Source of the DNA: a virus
Length of the DNA stretch: 36,086 nucleotides
Direction: 5' to 3' (one strand)
IMG/VR virus record: IMGVR_UViG_3300025000_000269
Span: 1-36,086 of that record
In this document: positions 29,463 to 36,086 of the stretch, piece by piece
How positions within the stretch are numbered: position 1 is the first letter of the stretch
Layout of the letters: every line of letters begins with the position of its first letter
Program-made: the position numbers and the translations under genes
Notes under the pieces: generated by a model
Seen by the model: only the letters and a program-made list of their open reading frames with translations
What the model was told of the DNA's origin: nothing
The model's database searches: none

Positions 29463-32419
29463 TCACCACCATGACCGCAGCACTGCAGGCCGCACTTGCC
29501 GGGAGATCCCGCCGTCCCCGGCAGTTGCTTGAGATCAATTTCCCGACCTCGGGCACGCTCTATCTGAGCGATCAGCCGCTCGGAGTGGCTGACGGCCTGG
29601 ATCACGAATACCTGCCGTTGGTGGAGGATTGGGGCGCGCTGGCGGCTTCCACCGGCGACGCCAGGGCGCGCGATCATGGACTGATCAGGCAATGCTCGAT
29701 CACCCTCTGGAACGGCGGCGATACTCCGTTCTCCGACTATTTTATCAGCAATCCGGCGGAGACTACGGAGGTGCTGCTGTATCAATGGGCGGTTGGCTTG
29801 ACCGATGCCGATAAATTCCTCATCGATCGTTTTTTTATTGCCGATCCCATTGAGTTTAACGAGGCGAGCCGCCTCTTGACCCTCGATCTCGTCAGCCTGC
29901 CCTGGCGGTGGGAGATGCCGATCGGCAGCGTTGTCACCCGGGCCGATTGGCCGTATGCCGATGCGGGCGAGATCGGCAATGCGATCCCGCTGGCGCTCGG
30001 CTCACCCGGTCAGATCCCGGCCATAAAGGCCAAGGTGGCGATGGCCTGCACTCTGGCAAATTCGATCCTGGCCGGCGACGCAACAATTCCGGTAAATGAG
30101 GATCTCGATACGATCGGCTTCCCGGCATCCGGAGCCCTGCAACTCGATGAAGAGCGCATAACCTTCAGCGGCCGCACCGCCGGTTCCTTCACCGGCTGTG
30201 GTCGCGGTACCGGCGGCACGGTGGCCGATCAGCATCTGCGCAACGCCGAGATCGTCGAGCACCTCACCGATCACACCTTCGTTCTCTGCGAAGGCCCGGT
30301 CGTGTCCATCGGCAATGTTCTGGTCGAAGGTTATCCGGCGCCGGCCGGCAGTTACACGGTCGATGCCGCCGCCGATCCCGCCCGGGTGGTCTTCAACACC
30401 CAGCCGTATTATGAGAAATATAGCAGTGGCAGCAAGTTTTTGGAGATGCAGTTCGATGCGACCGGCGCAGGCAACACCGCCCTCTGGCCCGCGTATGCCT
30501 ACGATACGGATGAGACGGCGTCCGGGGCGCTGGTCTGTGCGGCCAACCCTCAGCTGGTCGTTACCCAGACCGACGCCAATGAGGACAGGGGCCAGATCCT
30601 TAAAGCGTATTTAAGCGTCGCGGCTTTCACGGTCGGCTGGTATGCCGTCGACTATGTTGAGGTGTCGGTGTCGGGCCTTGGCGTGATAGGCCAGCTGTCG
30701 CGGCCGGATAGCGCCGATCAGATGTCGATCGACGGCGATGTCGATATCGACCACGGCCATCTGCACAGTACCGGCGCCGCCCACTTCCATACCTATACCG
30801 ATCCGAATTTTTCCAGCGTTTCGCCGAATCACAACCATGATCTGTCGATCGCCTTCTCGGAAATTCGGACCGATATCGGAGGATTCCCGATCGGCACATG
30901 GATTGAGAAGAGCGGGTCAGACTGGACGATCGATTACATAACCTTTCCGGAATACTCGAACAACGGCGTTTGGGTGGAATACACCCTGGACTGGTATGTG
31001 GCTGGCTACGCGCCGCCGATCATCGAACTGGTCATCGCTATCGGCGGCACGGTTTACGGCATTCCGCTGAACTCCGCAGGCACCACCACCGTGTATATCG
31101 GCTCAGGCGATCATGGCATCAACCCGTTTATAAAATACAAGACGACGTATGGAGACACTTGCAAATTCAAGTTGAGTATGTGCGCCATAATCTGGCATGC
31201 CGTCAACAGCGTACAGAATCGGGCGGCAACGGTGACGACATCGAAATCGCTCGCCGGCAGCGTCCTCGGCCAGGGCGCTGATAACAACGACGATCCGATC
31301 AAAGCCTATGACGACGTGCATGATCTGGCGACCGGCAACAGCCCGCTGAATATCAACGCCCAGGACAACCCGGGCAGGACCGTCGTCGACCTGTTCGACC
31401 TCACGCCTGCGGTGAACTTCGATTGGTCGTGGTTCACCGGCCGCACAGTGACTCTCCGCTATGTCAGCACCGGCGAGAATAAGGATGTGTATGTGCTGCA
31501 TACCCATTTTCAAATCGAATTCGCTCCGAAAGAAATCGTCTTCTCCGACGAGATCAGCGCCGAGGTGGTCGGGCAACTGACAACCCCGGCCGAATGCATC
31601 GAGTATCTGCTGACGGATAAAGCCGGGGTGACGGCGGGCCTCATCGACGGCGACAGTTTTACCGCTGCCGCTGCCAGTCATTTGGCGGCGAGCTACGTCC
31701 TGGATGGCCTTTTGCCCGGCGATATGTCGGTGCGCGATGCGATAAAGGCGATCTGCCGGCAGACCCACAGCCGGCTCTTTACCAACGCCGGGCTGATCCG
31801 GCTGGTGGCGAAAACTGCGACCCCGCCGATTGCTAAAGCTCTGTCCGGAGCTGCCGGCGATCTGCAACTGCGGTCAATCGCGGTCAGCAAGCAGCCGCTG
31901 GCCGATATCTCGAACAGAATCGACCTGGCGTACAACTTCGATCAGATCGGTGGCGGCTACAAGTCCATGGTCCGGGCGGAAAACGCGGACTCGATCGCCA
32001 ATTACGGGCTGCACTACCTTCCGGATAACTATCGGTTCGATCTGATCCGCAGCGCCGAGATGGCGGCCGGCGTCGCCGGCTACTACCTGGCTGTCGATGG
32101 CCAGCCGGCAACCTGGTACACGTTCTCGGGATATCTGCCCCAGCTGGCCCTGGAACCTGAAGACGGTATCCAGCTCACCGCGAGCTTCCACGGATTGACT
32201 GCCGCATCATTGGTTGTGCGTGGCATTCAACGCCGCTTCGGCAGCGGTAAAAACGGTCAGATCAATCTGCTTACCTTCACCGCCGAGCAGCATAATTACG
32301 GAGAGGCTGAGATCTTCGGGATCTATACCGATCTCGCCCCGGAAGTATTGCCAGGCGAGTTGGGCAGCGCCGTAGTCGGCTTGGATCATCTGGCCAATAT
32401 CGATCTCGCAATTTTATGA
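29459..32419 (+). CDS. Large tail tip/hub protein
   Basis: This 986-aa protein is probably the central tail hub or host-specificity protein. The first 150 residues (LLEINFPTSGTLYLSDQPLG and FIADPIEFNEASRLLTLDLV) and the region about 700-900 (EISAEVVGQLTTPAECIEYLL; VRDAIKAICRQTHSRLFTNAGLIRLV; RIDLAYNFDQIGGGYK) have hub or DUF-type features seen in siphovirus tail-tip proteins. A His-rich stretch lies at residues 432-460. The middle (about 430-640) has an inserted beta domain with DHGHLHSTG. It overlaps the previous gene by four bases. Confidence 0.75.
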   Translation: MITTMTAALQAALAGRSRRPRQLLEINFPTSGTLYLSDQPLGVADGLDHEYLPLVEDWGALAASTGDARARDHGLIRQCSITLWNGGDTPFSDYFISNPAETTEVLLYQWAVGLTDADKFLIDRFFIADPIEFNEASRLLTLDLVSLPWRWEMPIGSVVTRADWPYADAGEIGNAIPLALGSPGQIPAIKAKVAMACTLANSILAGDATIPVNEDLDTIGFPASGALQLDEERITFSGRTAGSFTGCGRGTGGTVADQHLRNAEIVEHLTDHTFVLCEGPVVSIGNVLVEGYPAPAGSYTVDAAADPARVVFNTQPYYEKYSSGSKFLEMQFDATGAGNTALWPAYAYDTDETASGALVCAANPQLVVTQTDANEDRGQILKAYLSVAAFTVGWYAVDYVEVSVSGLGVIGQLSRPDSADQMSIDGDVDIDHGHLHSTGAAHFHTYTDPNFSSVSPNHNHDLSIAFSEIRTDIGGFPIGTWIEKSGSDWTIDYITFPEYSNNGVWVEYTLDWYVAGYAPPIIELVIAIGGTVYGIPLNSAGTTTVYIGSGDHGINPFIKYKTTYGDTCKFKLSMCAIIWHAVNSVQNRAATVTTSKSLAGSVLGQGADNNDDPIKAYDDVHDLATGNSPLNINAQDNPGRTVVDLFDLTPAVNFDWSWFTGRTVTLRYVSTGENKDVYVLHTHFQIEFAPKEIVFSDEISAEVVGQLTTPAECIEYLLTDKAGVTAGLIDGDSFTAAAASHLAASYVLDGLLPGDMSVRDAIKAICRQTHSRLFTNAGLIRLVAKTATPPIAKALSGAAGDLQLRSIAVSKQPLADISNRIDLAYNFDQIGGGYKSMVRAENADSIANYGLHYLPDNYRFDLIRSAEMAAGVAGYYLAVDGQPATWYTFSGYLPQLALEPEDGIQLTASFHGLTAASLVVRGIQRRFGSGKNGQINLLTFTAEQHNYGEAEIFGIYTDLAPEVLPGELGSAVVGLDHLANIDLAIL
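30752..30838 (+). other. Histidine-rich HxH cluster in the tail hub
   Basis: Residues 432-460 of the hub carry HGHLH, HFH and HNH within 29 residues, seven histidines in all. HxH motifs bind iron or zinc in tail fibre and spike tips of other phages, such as T4 gp37 needle domains. Metal binding here is inferred. Confidence 0.5.
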
Positions 32420-32429
32420 GGATGCAATA

Positions 32430-34013
32430 ATGGCAATTGTCACAAAAACACAGCTTGAAAACGCCGCTTTGGATGTTGTCTCCATCGAGCAATTTGTCAA
32501 CGGCGCGGCTGATCTGGGTGGCACTGGTATTGTCACCAGCCGCCTCGGCGAGACCTACCCAACGCTGGCGAAATTGGTTGATGATGCCGAGGCGTGGATT
32601 GCCCTGATCGAGGCAGAGACCGCCGGCGATGCAGTCGCCACTGCTGCGGATCGCGTCCAGACCGGCAACGATGTATTGGCCACCGCCGCCGATCGCGTAC
32701 AGACAGGTCTTGATCGTGCAGAAGCAACCGCTCAGGCGGGTGTAGCCACCACGAAAGCGGGCGAGGCAGACCAAGCATATGCCGCCACGGCGGCAATTTA
32801 TGGAGACATTCAGGCGGTGCAGTCTGCTGTAGCCGAGTCTGCCGCCAATGCGCTGGCGACAGAAGAGGACAAGACGGCCACCGCCGCCGATGTAGCTGCC
32901 ATCACGGCAATCTATGGAGACATCCAGGAAGTGCAAGCTGCGGCGGCCTCGTCTGCCGCCAATGCGCTGGCGACAGAAGAAGACAAAACCGCTACGGCTG
33001 CGGATGCGTTGGCCACGGCCGCCGATGCAGTCTCCACCGCTGCGGATCGCGTCCAAACCGGCAACGATGCGTTGGCCACTGCCGCCGACGCAGTCGCCAC
33101 CGCCGCCGATGCAGTCGCCACCGCCGCCGATCGTGTCCAGACCGGCAGCGATGTATTGGCCACGGCCGCCGATCGGACGCAGACGAGTCTGGATGCAGTC
33201 GCCACCGCCGCCGATCGCGTACAGACAGGTCTTGATCGTGCAGAAGCAACCGCTCAGGCGGGTATAGCTACCACTAAAGCGGGTGAGGCCGCAGCGAGCG
33301 CGGCTCTTATGCCAGCGTTTACTGGCGATGATGTGGGGAAGGTGCTCACTATTGTGGCAGGCCCTGCTGCGGCTTACGAACCACCTATTGCACCAGCCCA
33401 TAACGACATTATCGGCGGGGATATCACGGTCGCCGGAAACACCTTGACGATTAAACCGTGCGGCTGCTGGGACTCGACGCGGACTGTTTGGCTTGAAACG
33501 ACCGAAAATAAAACGATCGTTTTGTCTGGGACGATCAATCAGGACTTCTTTGGGTTCATCGTGAGGTTACTGGATGGTACCTTCGGTCTGAGGGCATATA
33601 CGACTCTGGTGGAACCATTGAGTGACAACCAGATCAATGCTTGGCGGCAGATCACCTATGCCAAGAACAACGGCAGTGGCGTGACGATGCCTTACATCCA
33701 GGTTGGTAATAGGATCGCTTGGATCACTTCAAACAGACCAATACTAACGCCGTCCTTAACTACTTCCTACGTAGTGTATTCTATCTCTTCCTTGCTCCCA
33801 ATAGCTAGTTTGTTCGAGCTATCAATCATCTCATTCGGGGCAACTGGCTGTTATTTAAACGTATCATATGATGGGGTAACACCTATCTATAATTCATATA
33901 ATTCAGACCCCTCTGGACCACAGTGCATAGTTGCTGCTGTGTCTCAGATTTATATGAAAACATCTTCAGGCTCTGTTGCTGTCCATATCATATCAGCAGA
34001 ATTAAGAAGATAA
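32430..34013 (+). CDS. Tail fibre protein with Ala-rich repeats
   Basis: This 527-aa fibre has three parts. Residues 1-65 form an attachment domain (LGETYPTLAKLVDDAEAWIA). Residues about 66-290 are a low-complexity coiled rod with ATAADRVQTGND-type repeats, including a 38-residue unit (IYGDIQ...) that occurs one and a bit times and a 63-bp exact repeat. Residues about 300-527 form a beta-rich tip, AT-richer near the end, likely the receptor-binding part (IVRLLDGTFGLRAYTTLVEPL). ATG 32430 is 11 bases after the hub stop. It is the presumed main fibre of this tail. Confidence 0.75.
   Translation: MAIVTKTQLENAALDVVSIEQFVNGAADLGGTGIVTSRLGETYPTLAKLVDDAEAWIALIEAETAGDAVATAADRVQTGNDVLATAADRVQTGLDRAEATAQAGVATTKAGEADQAYAATAAIYGDIQAVQSAVAESAANALATEEDKTATAADVAAITAIYGDIQEVQAAAASSAANALATEEDKTATAADALATAADAVSTAADRVQTGNDALATAADAVATAADAVATAADRVQTGSDVLATAADRTQTSLDAVATAADRVQTGLDRAEATAQAGIATTKAGEAAASAALMPAFTGDDVGKVLTIVAGPAAAYEPPIAPAHNDIIGGDITVAGNTLTIKPCGCWDSTRTVWLETTENKTIVLSGTINQDFFGFIVRLLDGTFGLRAYTTLVEPLSDNQINAWRQITYAKNNGSGVTMPYIQVGNRIAWITSNRPILTPSLTTSYVVYSISSLLPIASLFELSIISFGATGCYLNVSYDGVTPIYNSYNSDPSGPQCIVAAVSQIYMKTSSGSVAVHIISAELRR
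32679..32741 (+). repeat. 63-bp exact repeat in fibre gene, copy 1
   Basis: An identical 63-base stretch recurs in frame at 33201-33263, 522 bases (174 codons) away. Both encode the Ala-rich rod ending in a Gln-Ala-Gly turn. Recombination between them would remove 174 residues from the rod. Confidence 0.8.
32796..33005 (+). repeat. Tandem 38-residue repeat in fibre rod
   Basis: IYGDIQ starts at 32796 and again at 32910, giving one full 114-bp unit and a second of 96 bp. Both contain SAANALATEEDKTATAAD. The spacing suggests rod-length variation by duplication. Confidence 0.7.
33201..33263 (+). repeat. 63-bp exact repeat in fibre gene, copy 2
   Basis: Identical to 32679-32741. It lies at the downstream end of the repetitive rod. 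Confidence 0.8.
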
Positions 34014-34107
34014 CCAAAATGGGAAAAATGCATTTTTCGGCCGCGACGGTGTAATCATTGCCCAAAAGATGCCTGGCCGGCAAACAAAAAAAAATATGAG
34101 GTTTAAA

Positions 34108-34680
34108 ATGACAAAACTGTTTTCGACAATCCTATCCTTGATCGCGGCTTTTTTCTTGCTGTTCGGCCTGTCCGGCTGTGTCGAACTGACCGGTAATATC
34201 TCTAAGACCAATAAGCAAATCGCAACGTCGAACGAGAATAATTTAAAAGCTTTCAGCGCTGCCATGGCAGCATGTGATGGAGAGCAGGGCTGCCTGGTGG
34301 GCGTAGCCATGGCGTTTGCCGGCGGACTTGGTAGGCAATCGTTTTATCGGCCCGACACCGTTCTAGACTGGATACGCGCCCTTAATCAGCCACTCGACAC
34401 AGTCTTACGCTATACCGCAAAACAGGGTGACGGCTCGGGTGGCGCTGCGGGAAGCCTTGTACTCAAGGGTGACCAAAATATCGTAAATGTCGGCAATACC
34501 GCAGAGCATCGCGGCAGTGGCTCACTTGTACAGGATCTGAGCACCAGCGCTCAACCTTACAAAGAGCATCGCACATGGACTCAGGATGGTCAGAGCCAGA
34601 GCAACGGCACAAGCTCGACGGAAGGAACACTCAATCCAGAGTCGATGTCCTCTATGAAGGTTCCTGCGGAAGGGCAATGA
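34108..34680 (+). CDS. Phage lipoprotein
   Basis: This 190-aa protein starts at ATG 34108 (GAGG six bases upstream, before it a poly-A run). It has a lipoprotein signal: a hydrophobic run and the lipobox LSGC, with Cys24 as the lipid-attached residue. The mature part is Asn/Ser/Gly-rich, with SAAMAACDGEQGCLVGVAMAFAGG and a low-complexity C-terminus. It may be an outer-membrane lipoprotein acting at entry exclusion or lysis. It follows the fibre gene and overlaps the next start by four bases. Confidence 0.65.
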   Translation: MTKLFSTILSLIAAFFLLFGLSGCVELTGNISKTNKQIATSNENNLKAFSAAMAACDGEQGCLVGVAMAFAGGLGRQSFYRPDTVLDWIRALNQPLDTVLRYTAKQGDGSGGAAGSLVLKGDQNIVNVGNTAEHRGSGSLVQDLSTSAQPYKEHRTWTQDGQSQSNGTSSTEGTLNPESMSSMKVPAEGQ

Positions 34681-35072
34681 AGTACTTCCGAGGCTATAAA
34701 TACGTTATCGCAGAAACGTTTTCGGTTCAGACGGATATCCTTGGTTTTACCGTTCAGGATAAGCTCACTAATCTGCAACCTGACGGCAAGCTTACAATCC
34801 AGCAATGGTATCCCTGGGACGGTAACAGCGGCCCTTGTATCGACTGCAAGTCGTCAATCAAGGCGAGCTGTGCTCATGACGTTCTCTGCGACTATATAAA
34901 TATGGGATGGCTTCCAGACTATCTGCAGCCGATCGTTGACCAGGAATATTACAAGATCGCAGTTACCAAGGGCATGTGGTGGCGGAGAGCGCGGGCCAGG
35001 TTGCTGGCGATCAGGTGGTATATGACCGGCAAAGGCGCAAAACGATATACGAGGAAGGTTCTCGAAGCATAG
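34677..35072 (+). CDS. DUF1353-like phage protein
   Basis: This 131-aa protein starts at ATG 34677, overlapping the upstream TGA, so the two are coupled. It contains PDGKLTIQQWYPWDGNSG, then SCAHDVLCDYINMGWLP and an RWYMTGKG ending, resembling DUF1353-type phage tail-region proteins. Cysteines lie in CIDC and SCAHDVLC. Function is unknown; it could work with the preceding lipoprotein. The family match is tentative. Confidence 0.55.
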   Translation: MKYFRGYKYVIAETFSVQTDILGFTVQDKLTNLQPDGKLTIQQWYPWDGNSGPCIDCKSSIKASCAHDVLCDYINMGWLPDYLQPIVDQEYYKIAVTKGMWWRRARARLLAIRWYMTGKGAKRYTRKVLEA

Positions 35073-35084
35073 ACAGGACGGGAC

Positions 35085-35183
35085 GGGGATGCGGAAACAT
35101 CCCCCAACCACTCAACCGTGCGCAAACACGGAAGGGGCCGACAAGGTTCACCTGCGTAAGTCCCGATGCTGGGTAAGCACGGG
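35085..35183 (+). ncRNA. Candidate structured RNA, three hairpins
   Basis: Three stems lie in 99 bases: GGGGATG/CATCCCC (35085-35104, loop CGGAAA), CCGTG/CACGG (35116-35131, loop CGCAAA), and CCCGATGCT/AGCACGGG (35162-35183, eight pairs with one bulged A, loop GGGTA). There is no T-run, so a simple terminator is unlikely. The region lies before the methyltransferase gene and could control it. An overlapping 55-aa reading frame exists at 35089-35256. Confidence 0.35.
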
Positions 35184-35256
35184 GCCATTTGTAGCAGATG
35201 AGCCCGTAAATTTAAAGGCAAAAAATGAAAGGAGTTATACCTTATTTCGGCGGTAA
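35089..35256 (+). CDS. Possible small open reading frame before the methyltransferase
   Basis: A 55-codon frame (MRKHPPTTQPCANTE...) fills the gap after the DUF1353 gene and overlaps the methyltransferase start by 32 bases. Only a weak GGGG precedes it. Two cysteines and no recognised family. The hairpins in the same stretch make a non-coding explanation equally likely. Confidence 0.25.
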   Translation: MRKHPPTTQPCANTEGADKVHLRKSRCWVSTGPFVADEPVNLKAKNERSYTLFRR

Positions 35257-35992
35257 ATCACGACTGGCAAAAACCATCATCAACAAGATCCCCGAGCATA
35301 CTTGCTATGTAGAAGTATTCGCCGGGGGAGCGAGCATTTTCTTCGCTAAAGATCCATCCTCCGCAGAGGTCATAAATGATCTCGACAAAGACCTGGTCAC
35401 CCTTTACCGGGTGATAAAACATCATCCGGAAGAACTTTACAGACAGTATAAATATAGCCTGGTCGCCCGCTCGGAATTCGATCGAGAGCAACAGGTCAAC
35501 CCTGATACTCTCACAGACGTGCAAAGAGCGGCCAGATATCTCTTCCTGCAAAAGTGCGCTTTCGGTGGCCATATCACCGGCCAGACATTCGGCGTGTCGA
35601 CCACAGGTAAGCCCCGCTTCAACCTGCTCACCCTGGAGTCGACCATCGAAAAGGCATGGCAACGCCTAATCAACGTTCAGATCGAGTGCAAAGACTTTCG
35701 TGATCTCATACCCAGATATGACCGGCCGCATTCTTTTTTCTTTCTAGACCCGCCATATTGGAAAATTCCAGGCTACAAGCATGATTTCCAGGAACCGGAC
35801 TTCATCGAGCTGGCGTCGATTCTCAATGGCATCAATGGCAAGTTTCTGATGACCATTAACGATACCGAGGAAGTGAGGACCATCTTCAAGGACTTTTCCA
35901 TTCAGGAGACCACCCTCAAATACTCAATGGGTACAACAGCACATTCAAGGTCAAAACAGCGAAATGAACTGCTGGTTTCAAACTACGCTTAA
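35225..35992 (+). CDS. DNA adenine methyltransferase, D12 class
   Basis: This 255-aa enzyme should transfer a methyl group from SAM to N6 of adenine. Motifs: PYFGGK at 6-11, the SAM-binding VEVFAGGAS at 29-37, catalytic DPPYW at 175-179, and late NELLVSNYA. It resembles Dam-type D12 proteins; the target site (GATC or another) cannot be read. Length fits (about 250-280 aa). In Mu the right end carries com/mom for DNA modification; here a methyltransferase occupies the same place and may protect the phage from restriction. AAAGG precedes ATG 35225. Confidence 0.92.
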   Translation: MKGVIPYFGGKSRLAKTIINKIPEHTCYVEVFAGGASIFFAKDPSSAEVINDLDKDLVTLYRVIKHHPEELYRQYKYSLVARSEFDREQQVNPDTLTDVQRAARYLFLQKCAFGGHITGQTFGVSTTGKPRFNLLTLESTIEKAWQRLINVQIECKDFRDLIPRYDRPHSFFFLDPPYWKIPGYKHDFQEPDFIELASILNGINGKFLMTINDTEEVRTIFKDFSIQETTLKYSMGTTAHSRSKQRNELLVSNYA

Positions 35993-36086
35993 AGTGGGTT
36001 TTGGAGGGCGCTGAAAAGGGGGCTCAGGGGAAGGGAAAAAGCTTTGCAAAAGTGGTTTCAAACCTTGCGACAAATGGTCGCAAACC
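35993..36086. other. Right phage end with probable transposase-binding sites
   Basis: There is no gene after the methyltransferase. GGTTTCAAACCTTGCGA at 36054-36070 repeats the core of the left-end sites, and GGTCGCAAACC at 36076-36086 closes the window. Read inward from the right, the end starts GGTTTGCGACC, similar to the GGTTTGA at 21 on the left, so the ends are inverted as expected for a transposon-like phage. The window may stop a few bases before the true terminus. Confidence 0.65.

Noticed and set aside
30000-32000. Large antisense frames over the tail hub and other GC-rich genes
   Set aside because: High GC makes long stop-free antisense frames common; none has a credible start or motif.
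32620-33260. CRISPR-like array in the fibre gene
   Set aside because: Repeats are in frame and encode a coiled rod; there are no regular spacers.
32277-33401. Long antisense frame over the fibre repeat region
   Set aside because: Gly/Cys-rich low-complexity translation is a by-product of the repetitive Ala-rich rod on the other strand.
1-36086. tRNA or rRNA genes
   Set aside because: No cloverleaf or conserved tRNA/rRNA sequence was noticed on either strand, although this was a reading by eye only.

Overview
The window is essentially one complete transposable (Mu-type) temperate phage or prophage of about 36 kb. The calls rest on reading the sequence and its translations by eye; no search was run. 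Three things identify it: a DDE transposase of the MuA type followed by a MuB-like AAA+ ATPase, the early markers GemA and Mor, and a head module in the Mu order (gp27/gp28 terminase, gp29 portal, F, G, I/Z, decoration protein, T, gp35, gp36, gp37). There is no tail sheath. A tail tube protein, a frameshifting chaperone pair, a tape measure and minor tail proteins indicate a long non-contractile (siphovirus) tail, as in transposable siphophages. No host genes are present. The host is probably a Gram-negative bacterium, because the phage encodes a lipoprotein and a periplasmic protein. The high-GC codon use and protein style resemble Mu-like prophages of Desulfobacterota/deltaproteobacteria, but that is only an impression.

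Layout: (1) 1-218, left end with GGTTTGA and AAACCTTGCGA repeats that recur inverted at the right end (36054-36086), likely transposase-binding sites. (2) 219-1316, leftward lysogeny unit: an S24-type repressor followed by a small secreted protein. (3) 1317-1616, operator/promoter region with repeats. (4) 1617-11334, rightward early/middle genes: small DNA-binding proteins, transposase, ATPase, winged-helix protein, DUF3164 protein, several tiny Cys-rich proteins, GemA, Mor, and unexpectedly a complete tyrosine recombinase. (5) 11440-14461, an AT-richer accessory cassette: two putative structural proteins, a beta-helix tailspike-like protein and a MazG-like protein. (6) 14462-14652, probable late promoter region with two adjacent dyads, one of which repeats a palindrome found inside an early gene at 2515-2534. 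(7) 14653-16201, lysis and small genes. (8) 16191-25474, packaging and head. (9) 25493-34013, tail. (10) 34108-35072, a lipoprotein and a DUF1353-like protein. (11) 35073-35224, a hairpin-rich gap. (12) 35225-35992, a D12-class DNA adenine methyltransferase where Mu carries its DNA-modification genes.

How it probably works: the repressor holds the early promoter shut at the operator cluster. When it is relieved, possibly by RecA-stimulated self-cleavage, the A/B proteins drive replicative transposition between the ends. Mor then switches on the late promoter near 14.5 kb, giving lysis, head and tail proteins. The most interesting points are the tyrosine recombinase beside a tailspike cassette in a transposition-driven phage, the shared palindrome at 2.5 and 14.5 kb, the AAAAAAG frameshift joining the tail chaperones, the in-frame internal scaffold start in the protease gene, the hydrophobic N-terminal extension on the major capsid protein, and the three-hairpin region before the methyltransferase.
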